Assembly: GCF_000812665.2 (NCBI RefSeq)
Contig: NZ_CP014327.1
Span: 4,183,501-4,247,500 of the forward strand
Length of the DNA: 64,000 nucleotides
DNA from: Falsihalocynthiibacter arcticus
GTDB lineage: Bacteria; Pseudomonadota; Alphaproteobacteria; Rhodobacterales; Rhodobacteraceae
Direction: 5' to 3'
Shown here in pieces: positions 1-9,784 of this stretch. The translations under genes were made by a program, and so were the position numbers. How positions within the stretch are numbered: position 1 is the stretch's first letter; every line of letters starts with the position of its first letter. Under the pieces are notes generated by a model that was not told the DNA's origin, searched no databases, and saw only the letters and a list, made by a program, of their open reading frames with translations.

Positions 1-156
1 CAGGATTGCGCTCGCGACTCGACGTTTCATTTTGCGCTACCCAGCTCAGATCACGAAGAAAGCCACCCGATAGCATTGGTGCACAACTAGATAGCTAAGG
101 CCCTACACACTAACGCCACAAATCAAGTTAGTTCTTAACAGGCAGCCATCCTGCCC

Positions 157-816
157 CTAAAGAACTTGTCTGGCGATACGCCGGTTCCTTGCGCCAATGA
201 AGGTAACTTGCTTGTGCATGTAGGATCGATACTCGTCATTGTTCGATGGCAATGGAGAAGAAGCGAATTCGCGAAAAGGCAGGAAGAATTCGATTGCTGT
301 CCTATTTTTTAAAATCATATCCTGAAGGTGAAAAAAATCGATGTATCCTCCAAAGCTTCCGAATAGTTCAAAGAATTCGGCATTTCTTGCTAATACTGAA
401 CTGAGCGGGCTGCCTTCGTTTTGGTAGTGGCGTTTGATGCACTCGAGAGTTAGATCGAAACGGTCCTTTATCTTGCTATTAGTACCACGCGCTTGATTGA
501 TATTTTGTTTCCCATCAACCATTCGAGCTGGAAAGATGATGTAGGCACCGACAATACTACCACAGTAAAAGAACTGATCCAGTTCGCCTTCTGGTATTTC
601 GTTGATGATTGGAGCCATGGCTCGGTGATGCCTATAAGTGTTCGTGAGCGCATCGCTGGACAGGAAAAATTCTCCTCGTTCTGATATGTGATGCAGGTAG
701 GTTCTAGGATGCTCGTCTGAAAGAGAGAATGCACCACCAGTAGGCAGTTTCTTGCTCCAGAGTGCTTTGTGGTAGTTGCGCAGTGTCGGGCTATGGCTGT
801 CTGGGTCTTTGCCCAA
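157..816 (-). CDS. 5'-truncated hypothetical protein (DUF6994-like)
   Basis: About 219 residues, not matched to any enzyme I can name. The N-terminal [15 protein letters not shown]...LWSKKLP and the C-terminal [22 protein letters not shown] resemble, from memory, the uncharacterised DUF6994 family. The only available start is a TTG at 814-816, which falls exactly where an unrelated 102-bp copy of an ABC-transporter gene begins (813-914). The natural N-terminus has therefore probably been replaced, and a short N-terminal stretch is missing. No ribosome binding site is visible before this start. It is probably a non-functional remnant at the edge of a rearrangement. Family assignment is tentative; truncation is well supported. 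Confidence 0.55.
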   Translation of the reverse strand: MGKDPDSHSPTLRNYHKALWSKKLPTGGAFSLSDEHPRTYLHHISERGEFFLSSDALTNTYRHHRAMAPIINEIPEGELDQFFYCGSIVGAYIIFPARMVDGKQNINQARGTNSKIKDRFDLTLECIKRHYQNEGSPLSSVLARNAEFFELFGSFGGYIDFFHLQDMILKNRTAIEFFLPFREFASSPLPSNNDEYRSYMHKQVTFIGARNRRIARQVL

Positions 817-914
817 GTCGAAGCGATGACGCTTGCGGATCGGATTGTCGTGCTCAATGGCGGAAACGTCGAACAGGTTGGCTCTCCGATGGAGCTATAT
901 GAAAACCCTGCGAG
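813..914 (+). repeat. 102-bp exact copy of an internal ugpC-like gene segment
   Basis: Positions 813-914 are identical, base for base, to 27915-28016 inside the ABC-transporter ATPase gene of the sugar operon. The flanks differ immediately on both sides. The copied part encodes the segment around [17 protein letters not shown], just after the H-loop. It cannot be functional alone. It marks a rearrangement junction fused to the truncated gene at 157-816. Confidence 0.95.
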
Positions 915-1157
915 GCTATACCTGAAGGTAACTACAGGAATCTTCCTCTAAGGGTGCAACCTAATTATTTACAGTTATAAAGTGAGATTTCGAAGGGCGC
1001 TCTCAGTTCCTCAAAAGGTGGGTTAGTCGCGTTGGCGCTGGGCGTGATATCATGGTTGCACACCACCCCCTGAGAGGCCCAGAGAAGTCCTTCAGGGCGG
1101 CCTTCTGGTATTTAACCTGCAAGCACCCCTCAAGGCAAATGAGTGGCGCAGGACGGC
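915..1157. other. Intergenic, no gene seen
   Basis: No convincing coding signal, RNA or repeat was seen between the duplicated ABC fragment and the integrase C-terminal fragment. It probably represents rearrangement debris. Confidence 0.5.
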
Positions 1158-1410
1158 CTATTTGTTGCGCATCGCCTTTATCATTGCCTCATGTTTCTGA
1201 GCCAGTGAAATTCCTTCACCATACGAGCTATCTTGCCCTGAGCTAAGTGCGTGTCCTTCGATGGCCTTGGCGGTCTCTGGGAAGACTTCAGCCGCCCTCA
1301 TTCGGTCTTTCATATTATGACGAAGAGAATAGGTGGTATGTTTAGGGTCCGTCGAGTGCGTTTTAATTTTCTTGCCAAGAACAGTAGATAGCCGATCCAT
1401 TCCGCCTCTG
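1158..1410 (-). pseudogene. Tyrosine integrase, C-terminal part (split by IS21)
   Basis: Encodes the catalytic C-terminus of a phage-type tyrosine recombinase: YSLRHNMKDRM (box II arginine region), IEGHALSS, and the candidate nucleophile tyrosine in SSYGEGI. It is the missing 3' end of the integrase at 3936-5032. Removing the IS21 element and one copy of the 6-bp target duplication joins the two halves in frame (...VAFPRYAS-RGGMDRLS...). The gene is inactivated by the insertion unless the IS excises precisely. Confidence 0.88.
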
Positions 1411-1416
1411 CTCGCA
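1411..1416. repeat. Target-site duplication CTCGCA, left copy
   Basis: CTCGCA directly precedes the left IS end (TGTCAATCGC...) and recurs at 3936-3941 directly after the right IS end. Six bases fit the 4-8 bp duplications made by IS21-family transposition. Confidence 0.9.
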
Positions 1417-1578
1417 TGTCAATCGCAGAGCAAAAAGGGTCCAGATCGCGGCGTAAAACTGGTCCACTGAGTTCTCGTTTGTCGTGCGCTTTGGTGCGCG
1501 TGCCCCCAAATAGCTAACGCGTGCCAAAGCGCATGTCGGCCCTTGGGCCGACATTGTCCTGATCTTGATGTGTTTTGG

Positions 1579-2331
1579 TTATTGGCGGCTCTTACGGCTA
1601 TGTTTGAGCCGGTAACTCTCGCCATTCATCTCAAGGATGTGGACGTGATGGGTCAAACGATCCAGCAGCGCGCCTGTGAGCCGTTCGGAACCAAAGACTT
1701 CGGTCCACTCATCGAAAGGCAGGTTCGAGGTGATTATAATTGAGCCGCGTTCGTAGCACTGGGATATCACCTCGAAGAGGAGTTCCGCACCAGATTTGCT
1801 GAGGGGCACAAATCCCAACTCATCAATGATCAACAGGTTCTGGCTCGTCAGGTGCTTTTGAAGCCGCTGCAATCTCCGCTCATCCTGCGCTTCAATCAGA
1901 TCATGGACCAGGGCTGCCGCCGTCGTGAAGCGTACTTTCAACCCTCTTTGGCACGCGGCCAATCCAAGCCCTAAAGCGATGTGGGTCTTGCCCGTTCCTG
2001 ATGGCCCAAGGGCGATGATGTTTTCTCTGCGATCAATGTAATCACATCGTGCCAAATCCATTGTTAGAGGTTTGTTAAGGCTGGGTATGATTTTGAAGTC
2101 AAAGCTATCCAGGCTCTTGGTGCTTGGGAACTTCGCCGCTTTGATCCGCCGTTCGATCATCCGGCGCTCCCGATCTATCAATTCCATCTCGCACAGACGC
2201 GCCAAGTATTGAATGTGGTCCTTATTCTCGGCAGCACATATCTGGGCTTGTTTTGCGTACTCCCCTTGGAACGTTGGCAAGCGTAACTTCTTGAGGTGAT
2301 GTTGCAGAAGGATTTGGGGGGCTTGGGTCAT
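1579..2331 (-). CDS. istB: IS21-family helper ATPase IstB
   Basis: 250 residues, the usual length. IstB is the AAA+ ATPase that assembles on target DNA and recruits and activates the IstA transposase. The N-terminal IstB_N helix region (LRLPTFQGEYAKQAQ) is followed by Walker A GPSGTGKTH near residue 110, Walker B LLIIDELGF near 170, and sensor-1 IIITSNLPF near 200. The start overlaps the istA stop by four bases (ATGA), giving translational coupling. It is nearly identical to the copy at 53030-53782. It looks intact and could act in trans with the intact IstA of copy 2. Confidence 0.95.
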   Translation of the reverse strand: MTQAPQILLQHHLKKLRLPTFQGEYAKQAQICAAENKDHIQYLARLCEMELIDRERRMIERRIKAAKFPSTKSLDSFDFKIIPSLNKPLTMDLARCDYIDRRENIIALGPSGTGKTHIALGLGLAACQRGLKVRFTTAAALVHDLIEAQDERRLQRLQKHLTSQNLLIIDELGFVPLSKSGAELLFEVISQCYERGSIIITSNLPFDEWTEVFGSERLTGALLDRLTHHVHILEMNGESYRLKHSRKSRQ

Positions 2332-3826
2332 GCTGCGGTCCCTCCCATCAGGCTCATGTAGCTGGCCGGACGTGTTGTTCCAACGTTTGCCTTTGGCAGA
2401 TAAGGATAGAAGTCCAAATCCAAGCGCGGTGGTCGCTTCTCAACTCGGCACAACACAAGGTGTTTTACAGCGTCATAGCCAATTGCGCCCAGATCAATGG
2501 CATGCTGGATCGCACCCTGCACAATATCCATCTCAAAGGTTTCCAAAAGGCGCAGGACTTGAACATATTCCCGCTTGCCCGGCTTACCCATTCTGGCTTC
2601 GAGCAGTCGGTGCAAGGTGGCGAAGACATCCGGTAGATCCCAGCCCTGCAAAGGGGCGGCTTGATCCAAAGCCCCCACCTTTTGCTCAATCAAAGGCAGG
2701 AAGTGGAGCGGGTCAAAGATCATGTCCGCTTTGGCGTAAGACCGCTGATGCCGTGCTATCACCTCATTGCCGCAGCCAATAATGACCGCATGCACAAAGC
2801 CACGCACGTGGACGTCGTGATGGGCAAAGGCCACGGGCACAGAGTAATCATTGCTACGGTAGCGCACCATTGAGATTGATGTGGCCCGCGTACTGACATG
2901 GTCGCAGGCCTCATACTCTGCGACAGGCAACCCCATCAGGGCATCAAGATCGGACATCAAACGCTGGCCAATAGTTTGGCTGTGGCCACGCAATTTGTCG
3001 CCCTGACGTGCTAAACACTTCGCTTCCAGATGGGCGTTCAAATCATCAAAGCTGTCATAGCGTGGGGCCGGCACCATGAAGTTGCGACGTGTATATCCGA
3101 CCATGCCTTCGACATTACCTTTGTCGTTCCCTCGCGCTGGCCGACCAAACTTGTCATCAAACAGGTAATGGGATTGCAGCTCAGTGAACCGACGTGTGCG
3201 GATGCGAGTTTTGTCTCCAAGTATACGGGCTACAGCGATCTTGGTATTGTCGTAGAGAATGGATTGGGGGATTCCCCCAAAAAGGCGAAGGCAGACACGT
3301 GGCCGTCGCAAAACGCTTCTGTCGTCTCCGCAGGGTATCCCTTCACAAACACTGCGTCCGAATGCGGTAGGCTCATCACGAAGAAGTGGATCTTACATTC
3401 TACGCCGCCAATCACGCCAAGGGTCTCACCAAAATCAACCTGCGCGTGGCCGGGCCGATGCGACAACGGCACAAACACCTCTTTCGTGCGCCGCTTTTGC
3501 TCGCGTACGTAATACGTCACAGTCGTCAAGCTGCCAGTATATCCATGCTCGGCTCTCAGGCGTTCATAGATGCGCTTTGCTGTGTGACGCTGCTTTTTGA
3601 TCAGGGCTTTGTCGGTGCGCAATATCTCGTCGATGATACCTACATAATCATCAAGCGTGGGGCGACGGGGCGCTTCTGAACGACGATAACCAGGAGGGAG
3701 TTCATGACGTAGCATCTTCGCTATCGTCTTACGGTCCTTGTTGAAATAACGCGCCGCTTCACGAGCAGACATGCCGTTCTTCAAACAAGCACGGCGCACA
3801 CGACTATAAATATCCACAGAATACAT
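2328..3826 (-). pseudogene. istA: IS21-family transposase IstA, frameshifted
   Basis: The DDE transposase of IS21 copy 1. The start MYSVDIYSRVRRA at 3826 matches intact copy 2 at 55275. An N-terminal helix-turn-helix (MSAREAARYFNKDRKTIAKML) leads to the rve catalytic core beginning at GHAQVDFGE. After ...HVSAFAF the frame is lost. The coding strand has TTTTTGGGGG where one more G restores FLGGIPQSIL, parallel to FFDGIPQSIL in copy 2. The rest of the protein continues in another frame to a stop at 2328. The upstream integrase frame also runs into istA, so a long hybrid open frame from 5032 exists but is an artefact of the insertion. A one-base loss in a G run could also be a sequencing error. 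Confidence 0.88.
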
Positions 3827-3935
3827 CTCCCGCCCTCCGAATAAACGAAGGACACAAACTGGCGGAATTTTACTCCGCGACAACTGCGATATGTCGAAGT
3901 TGTTTCTGTGGCCCAGTATTGCAGTGCGTTTTACA

Positions 3936-5032
3936 CTCGCATATCTTGGAAACGCAACCGTCTCCCCTGCGCCCTCCGCAACAATAGATTTGGCGACCTC
4001 CAAGGCGTCCCCAACGAGCGGGATGGCCCTTTCAGACCAGCTGCTCTTGAGTGTTCTGCCTTCTCTTCGAGAAATAAGGATGTGCGGGATCGGGGCGTTC
4101 ACCACAAATTCAGACCGCAACAGCATCCTTATCTCGCTTGGACGTGCCCCCGTGTGGTCGAGTAGAGTCCACATCCGATAGAGTTCAGGTGTTTCCTTCA
4201 GGTCCGCATAGACCCCATTGATAACGTCTCGGGGGAGCGGGAGCCGTTTGGTCTGACGCCCATCAGTTTCATCCGTGATCTTCATTCCACTAAATGGGTT
4301 ACTTCCCCCATCAATTGTTAGCTCGCTTATGGCCCAACTAAAAACCGCACTAATATCATTGCGCTCGCGCCTAATCGTGGCAGGAGCAACACCTGAGGCT
4401 TCCCTACTGTCCCGCCACGTCCTCGCATGGCTTCGAGTAACCTCAGAGAGCGGCCTGTCCGCCCCTAAAATGCTTATTAAACGCTGTTCGCCCCTGTAAA
4501 GTCTCTGGGTCTGCTTCTTGAGTTGCTCAGGGTCGCTTTTGCCTTTTTCGGCGAGGTAAGCCTTGAACGCATCAGTCACGGTCACTGTGCGAGCTTCCTC
4601 CTCGACCCCGCCTAATAACGCCCTTGCCAGAATCGCGTCACCTGCAGGGACACCTATATATTCACCTGTATGGGGGTCTTGATACTTATCCACCAACTCT
4701 GAAACAGCAGCATCCCTTGCTGTTCTCTCGTTTTCGTCTCTCCCAGCGCCATATGGGTCCATCCCCCACTCCGAAAGAAGGGCGACCATCGGTTTTGATT
4801 GTTCCATTGGAGAAAGTTTAGTCACGCCATTCCGCGACAAGCTCAACAAATGCTCAAAGCGTTGATGCACCATACCATAGTTGGTCATGGCCTCCCCTGA
4901 GGTTTTCCCTATGACCTTTAGAAATTCATTCTTCTTAATCAAACCTACAAGGGCTTTTGGGACCCTTCGACGGTAGACATAGTTTCCTGATTTCTTATCC
5001 TGAGTAACATATTTCACAGTCATATTCCGCAT
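3936..5032 (-). pseudogene. Tyrosine integrase, N-terminal part (split by IS21)
   Basis: Encodes about 365 residues of a tyrosine recombinase. It has an N-terminal arm-binding region (VKYVTQDKKSGNYVYRRRVPKAL), a SAM-like core-binding domain around residues 150-250, and the first catalytic arginine in LDHTGARPSEIRMLLRSEF. The frame enters the IS21 right end at 3935. The rest of the catalytic domain is at 1158-1410. The integrase start lies close to a degenerate tRNA 3'-end sequence at 5125-5160, the expected place for an island integrase next to its attachment site. It is inactive as it stands. Confidence 0.9.
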
Positions 5033-5124
5033 AGCTTAAACCCGTTTGTGTAGGTAAGCGTGTATGTGAATAGGTTACAACCAGATACATTATCCTTTTG
5101 TAACAATCACTTAAGCTGGAATAA

Positions 5125-5160
5125 ATGGTGCCCCACACGAACTCGAACTAAAGAACTAAC
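5125..5160 (-). other. Candidate attachment-site remnant (degenerate tRNA 3' end)
   Basis: Read on the minus strand the stretch ends TTCGAGTTCGTGTGGGGCACCA, close to the T-arm, acceptor strand and CCA of the tRNA-Thr half at 18630-18676 (TTCGAGTCCGTGTGGGGGCACCA). The anticodon side has decayed. It lies in the same orientation as the better copy, so the two are direct repeats about 13.5 kb apart. This suggests attL/attR of an island, with this copy mutated. Confidence 0.6.
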
Positions 5161-5248
5161 GCACTGAATATAAATGATAAAATAAATATGATTTACATAA
5201 ACACCCCCAAAAGTACCCTAGAAACTTCTTCTTACCTCGCTTTTTGCG

Positions 5249-6139
5249 CTAGATGCCGTCGAACCAATTCGGGTCTATATTCACTTGTTCGACCATTTCA
5301 GTTTGCACTCCAAGCTTATTGGCTTTCAACAAGTCGCATAAGCGCTCGCCGTCTATCAAGTCGATAGCTTTAGCCCCGTCGCGTGTCGCCTCTTCTGAGG
5401 CTTGGCTCGTGAAATGGCCCGTCGTGATAAACAGGCCTTTGTCCGCACGGCCCTCTAATGCGCCGCGAAAATCCCTGATCTCTTTTGAGCCCACACTGCC
5501 TTTATAGCGCTTGCACTGGAAATAGACTTGGAATGACACCAAGTTTACCCTTAGCACCCCAACGCCATCGATCCCGCCATCACCTGATTTTCCACGCACC
5601 TCGACTTTTACAAACCCTGCTTCTCGCAAGAGCCTTTGGGCCAACCGCTCAAAAGCATCAGGCTGCATGGCCTTAAGCACATCCAAGAGCGTGGCTTTCC
5701 AGTCTTCTTCGCCTTCGGGTTCGTCCGCCACAACTTGAACCACATCGAGCCCTTGGGATTTGGCCGCCTTGCGCTTGGCTTTTGAACGATCACGCTCCTC
5801 TTGTGTCACTTGGTCGTAAATCGCGCGCGTAGCTTCAAGGGTTGATATCTTTGCGCCTATTTCGGTTAATGCCCAAACGCCACGTGCGGAATTTTCAAGC
5901 GCATTGCCGCGTTTCAAATAGGTACGCGCCCACGATAAGTAATAGTTCACGCGCGGGCCACTCATATTGGCCATCATGTAGCCCTGCTCAATCTCTGTGA
6001 CACCTTCAAGCGCAATGGCTTCTTCATCAAGCTCTTGGATCGATGCCGACCCGCCCAGCGCGTGCAGGGCTTCAATTGTGGTCAACATCATACCCGCCAA
6101 ATCGGGCAAGCTGTCTTGGTCTATTTTAAATCTGCGCAT
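5249..6139 (-). CDS. mrr: Mrr-type restriction endonuclease
   Basis: 296 residues. An N-terminal winged-helix Mrr_N domain (residues 1-110, including ARTYLKRGNALENSARGVWALTEIG) is followed by a charged linker and a C-terminal Mrr catalytic domain of the PD-(D/E)xK fold. The active-site signature is visible as GDGGIDG (around residue 190) and FQCKRYK (around 215). Members of this family cut foreign, often methylated, DNA. The gene begins 14 bases after the MmeI-like gene on the same strand, so the two are probably co-transcribed as a defence pair. A short piece of an mrr-like gene is also found at about 12700-12781. Confidence 0.9.
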   Translation of the reverse strand: MRRFKIDQDSLPDLAGMMLTTIEALHALGGSASIQELDEEAIALEGVTEIEQGYMMANMSGPRVNYYLSWARTYLKRGNALENSARGVWALTEIGAKISTLEATRAIYDQVTQEERDRSKAKRKAAKSQGLDVVQVVADEPEGEEDWKATLLDVLKAMQPDAFERLAQRLLREAGFVKVEVRGKSGDGGIDGVGVLRVNLVSFQVYFQCKRYKGSVGSKEIRDFRGALEGRADKGLFITTGHFTSQASEEATRDGAKAIDLIDGERLCDLLKANKLGVQTEMVEQVNIDPNWFDGI

Positions 6140-6153
6140 TCATTCGGTCCAAT

Positions 6154-9100
6154 CTAGGCTGCATATCGCCCGTCATCTGTTAGTTCTGCCTGCCCCAAAG
6201 CGGCGAGGCTTTCCAAGAGCGGCTGTACGGCTGTGGTGCGGGCGCGCAGGAATTTGCGGGCGATCTCTTCGGGGCTGGCCTCTCCTGCCTCTTCCAAAGC
6301 GGCGCGCACGGCGGCGATTTGTTCGGGCATAGTTTTGGGCCATGGGGATTTCTCGATTTTGACCGTAGGGCCAAGGTCCATTGCCGAGGTCTTGCCTTTA
6401 GCGGCCACCTGCCCGCTTGGGTTTTGGTACTCGGGACGCAGCCACCGAATTTGACCCTTGGCCTCTTCCTCTGCCCGCTCTTTGTTGAGGGCGACCAGTC
6501 GCATCAAGATTTCTTCGTCGAGCAGATCGGCGGGCCAGCCATAGGCCTCGGCGACGGCGGTATCAATTTGATCATGCAGATCGCGCAGAATGCCGATGAG
6601 ACCCTGGTCGTAAATCTCTTTGTTCTTGCCCTCGATCACGTCCCCCGCGAGAAGCTTTTCCAGCACGTTGTACATATTGGTCAGCGTCAACTTCGGATGC
6701 GCCGCCTGCTGACGCTTGCGATGCGCGTCGAGTTCTTCGCCAAGCTGGCGGAGGTGGACTTTTTGCGGGTCTGTGAGCTCTGGGAAGGGGAACGGGTCGA
6801 AGCACTTAGTTTTTGCGTAAACTGGGTCGTTGCCGACTCCCAACCAACTTCCAGCCGCAAGCGACCAACAAACATGGAAGCGGGAAGAGAGTACCGCTAG
6901 CCTTTCCGCTGCATCAATTGCCAGAACTATGAGTTTGTTGTCTGCTAAGGTATCTTTACTCAAAAACTGAAACACTCGATGCTTTGACGTTTCAACCGTT
7001 GCGGAATAACGAGGCAAGTCTTCCAAAGCTGGCCGTATTTCGCTCCTCGGACGTCCAAAAATCCACCAGTTCTTTTTGATAGATTTGTCTCTGTTGGCGT
7101 CGCGCTCTGGTTTCACTGCATCAAGGATGTGTTGATAAATAGGGGGGTAACTCTCTCGGACTTCATTTTCTGACAAGCCAAATAGGTCAATAACCATTGC
7201 ATTTCGTGGACTAGCCATTAAGTCGCGACCGTTGCGATACTGCCTGATATGTTTTTCTGTCCCAACAATCGTACCTAGCCCCAGATTTGCAGCCTTTTCT
7301 GGCGAGACGATAAAACCAGAACCGAACAGCATTACACCACGAGACGACAAGTCGGAATTTGCGAGCAAAGGCCTAGCCCCCGCAACATCGGCCCCAATCT
7401 GTAAGTTGCCAAAAACCTTTCCAATCTGGTGATCAAAGGTGACGGGCTTGCCCTCGCTTTCGTTGCATTCTTTCTTTTCTTCAGTCGCCACTGTCAGCAA
7501 CCGCCCCGCGCGATTGCCCACAGCACCCACGGTCATAGCGATGCGCACAGCTGCTCCGTACAGAGTATCCACCCAGGGATGATCTGGAATAGCAAAGAGC
7601 AAGGAAAGCGGCTTCTTCGGGTCGTTCAAATGCGGTTCCAGCACGCGACGGTTAAACGTCTGTCGTAGGGAATTCGTGGTGATCAAGCCAAAACGACGGG
7701 TGCCTTTGCCCGTCTTGGCGTTCCAGCCCCGCGCAGCCAAAGCGGCCTTGTCCCACCAGAACATCACCAAATCGGCACTTTGCGGCATCTTGGGATAGGC
7801 GCTCCACAGAGCTTCTACATATCCATCGCCCAAAGCATCGCGCAATCGCGAAGCACCAATAAACGGCGGATTGCCAACAATAAATTCGGCCTCGGGCCAT
7901 TTCGTTGCTTTGGGCTTGGCATAGTCATAGACCTGCACACGCGCGGCGGGGTCTGGCACCTCTTCCCCTGTCACGTTGTGACGGATGGTTGTCACCCCGT
8001 CCCAACGGGTCACAGGCGTCCCATCCTCGTTCAGACGCGGCGTGCGATCCGACCATTCCAGCACGGCATCGGCGTTTTTGATGTTCTTGAAGTCGCGCAG
8101 AACAGGCTCGGAGGGGGCCGCCGTGCCGTGGGTGCGGTAATGCCATTGCAGATAGCCGATCCAAAGCACCAATTCGGCCACATTCGCGGCCCAAGGGTTC
8201 AGCTCGATCCCGAGGAATTGATGCGGGTCCACGGTGATAAAGCTTGATTGAACTTCGCCTAATTCGGCTAAAAGCGCGGTGACTTCACCCTCTAGCCGTT
8301 TCATCATTTCCAATGCAACATAGAGGAAGTTGCCAGAGCCACAGGCGGGGTCAAGCACGCGGATTTCGCACAAAGAACTGTGGAAATCGCGCACAGTTTT
8401 CAGTGCCTCTTCGGTTTTATCGTCTTGTGTCAGGCGTTGCACAGCGATCTGTACGTTGCGCCAATCCTCGCGCAGCGGCTCCATGATTGTGGGCGTAACA
8501 AGACGTTCCACATAGGCGCGCGGGGTATAATGCGCACCCAATTTGTGGCGTTGCTTGGCGTCTAAAGCGCGTTCAAGCAAGGTTCCGAAGATGGCAGGCT
8601 CAACTTTTTTCCAATCGGCCTCGGCGGCTTCGATCAACAGGCCAAGTTGCAGATTGTCGAGCGGCAAAGCGGAGGAGTCTTTGAACAGGCCCCCATTGAA
8701 TTTTTTGACCTTGGTCATGAAAGCATGGGCGAATTCGCCCTTGTCCATAGCCTCCCAGAGCCCCGCCAAAGCGTGTTCAGCGTCTTGGGGATGGCCGCGC
8801 AGCTTCTTGAGGAGATCGGTAAAACTATTGTGCGGGATAAGATCAACGTCTTCGGCAAACATGGAAAATAGACAGCGCATTAGAAAACGCGCAACGGTTT
8901 CGCTGTCATGCCCCTGCCCTTCGAAGCTTTTGCCAAGCTCAGCAAGATGGTGAGCAATCTCACGTGTGACTTTAGCAGCCTGCAAGGATGGATCGAGACT
9001 AAAAGGGTCTGTCCAAATGGTGCGCAAAAGAGCGCGGGTTTCTTCGTGGCGCAAATCATCAAGGGAAATACGGTAGCGATTGCCATCGGGGAACTGGTTG

Positions 9101-9597
9101 TAGCCCTGCCCTTGTTTTGAAAAATCGGAGTACAGTTCAATGACATTGCCGACATCAACAATCATGAGAAACGGTGGCCAGCCATCCTCCTTGGCGACGG
9201 CACGCGCATAGTTGTCGGCTTGATTGCGCGCCTTGAGCATTGTATCGTCGAATTTAGCGGTGCCGCGCTTTCCGTGACCTACTTGTTTAGGCGCATTTTT
9301 CTCAAGGAACATCTCAAGGGTGCTTTTGTCTTGAGCGCTTTTGGAAACCCCTTGCTTGGCCTCAAGAATGAAGTGACCTCTTTTGTAAAGATCAATCCTG
9401 CCATTTCGTGTGCGGCCAGTGTGCGTTAAAGTGACAGGCCGCTCAAAACGATAGTCTAGAAAGTCGCCATCTTTGTCAGATACGTATGGGCGGTCTACCC
9501 CCAAAAGTTCAGTCAATTCAATTGCAAAGGTCTGAGCGGTCGCCATTTCGCTCCCGCCAGACTCTTGCCAACGTCCAATAAACTCATCGATATCCAT
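6154..9597 (-). CDS. MmeI-like (Type IIL) fused restriction endonuclease/methyltransferase
   Basis: About 1147 residues from the M at 9597; an upstream ATG at 9636 would add 13. The chosen start MDIDEFIGRW fits the N-terminus of this family better. An N-terminal PD-(D/E)xK nuclease shows the MmeI pattern D-x9-E-x-K as IDLYKRGHFILEAKQG. The central N6-adenine methyltransferase has motif I DPACGSGNFLYVALE and motif IV VGNPPFIG. A target-recognition domain follows, and the last 80 residues look like a winged-helix extension (MPEQIAAVRAALEEAGEASPEEIARKFL). Such enzymes methylate one strand and cut at a distance, all in one polypeptide. Upstream of and co-directional with mrr. It looks intact, and no separate specificity subunit is needed. 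Confidence 0.9.
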   Translation of the reverse strand: MDIDEFIGRWQESGGSEMATAQTFAIELTELLGVDRPYVSDKDGDFLDYRFERPVTLTHTGRTRNGRIDLYKRGHFILEAKQGVSKSAQDKSTLEMFLEKNAPKQVGHGKRGTAKFDDTMLKARNQADNYARAVAKEDGWPPFLMIVDVGNVIELYSDFSKQGQGYNQFPDGNRYRISLDDLRHEETRALLRTIWTDPFSLDPSLQAAKVTREIAHHLAELGKSFEGQGHDSETVARFLMRCLFSMFAEDVDLIPHNSFTDLLKKLRGHPQDAEHALAGLWEAMDKGEFAHAFMTKVKKFNGGLFKDSSALPLDNLQLGLLIEAAEADWKKVEPAIFGTLLERALDAKQRHKLGAHYTPRAYVERLVTPTIMEPLREDWRNVQIAVQRLTQDDKTEEALKTVRDFHSSLCEIRVLDPACGSGNFLYVALEMMKRLEGEVTALLAELGEVQSSFITVDPHQFLGIELNPWAANVAELVLWIGYLQWHYRTHGTAAPSEPVLRDFKNIKNADAVLEWSDRTPRLNEDGTPVTRWDGVTTIRHNVTGEEVPDPAARVQVYDYAKPKATKWPEAEFIVGNPPFIGASRLRDALGDGYVEALWSAYPKMPQSADLVMFWWDKAALAARGWNAKTGKGTRRFGLITTNSLRQTFNRRVLEPHLNDPKKPLSLLFAIPDHPWVDTLYGAAVRIAMTVGAVGNRAGRLLTVATEEKKECNESEGKPVTFDHQIGKVFGNLQIGADVAGARPLLANSDLSSRGVMLFGSGFIVSPEKAANLGLGTIVGTEKHIRQYRNGRDLMASPRNAMVIDLFGLSENEVRESYPPIYQHILDAVKPERDANRDKSIKKNWWIFGRPRSEIRPALEDLPRYSATVETSKHRVFQFLSKDTLADNKLIVLAIDAAERLAVLSSRFHVCWSLAAGSWLGVGNDPVYAKTKCFDPFPFPELTDPQKVHLRQLGEELDAHRKRQQAAHPKLTLTNMYNVLEKLLAGDVIEGKNKEIYDQGLIGILRDLHDQIDTAVAEAYGWPADLLDEEILMRLVALNKERAEEEAKGQIRWLRPEYQNPSGQVAAKGKTSAMDLGPTVKIEKSPWPKTMPEQIAAVRAALEEAGEASPEEIARKFLRARTTAVQPLLESLAALGQAELTDDGRYAA

Positions 9598-9784
9598 GCC
9601 CACCGCCCAAATTTTTTTATTTATCGGCGAAGTCATGCACTAAATCATACTTTGTTCAATCCCTACCCGCCCCGCATTAACGCCTCTTAGCAACCTATGG
9701 AGACGCGGCAATAGCCGTTCCCAGTAGTGATTACCTTTTTTCTGCGAGGCCTTTTGGAAGGTGTCTGTGCTTGTTCATGCCCAA

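Larger units (their letters stand above)
1417..3935 (-). mobile_element. IS21-family insertion sequence, copy 1
   Basis: A 2.5-kb element with terminal inverted repeats beginning TGT at both ends: left TGTCAATCGCAGAGCAAAAA, right (reverse strand) TGTAAAACGCACTGCAATAC, 20 of the first 29 positions matching. The left end also holds a tandem internal repeat of the type ATCGC-N-G-N-GTAAAA, likely transposase binding sites. It carries istA and istB on the minus strand, overlapping by four bases, which is the standard layout of the family. It is flanked by the CTCGCA duplication and inserted in an integrase gene. Copy 2 lies at 52868-55381 in the same orientation. istA of this copy is frameshifted. 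Confidence 0.93.

Noticed and set aside
3230-5032. 600-residue integrase-IstA fusion protein
   Set aside because: The fusion runs across the IS21 end at 3935 between two unrelated proteins and the istA part is frameshifted. It is an insertion artefact, not a designed fusion.
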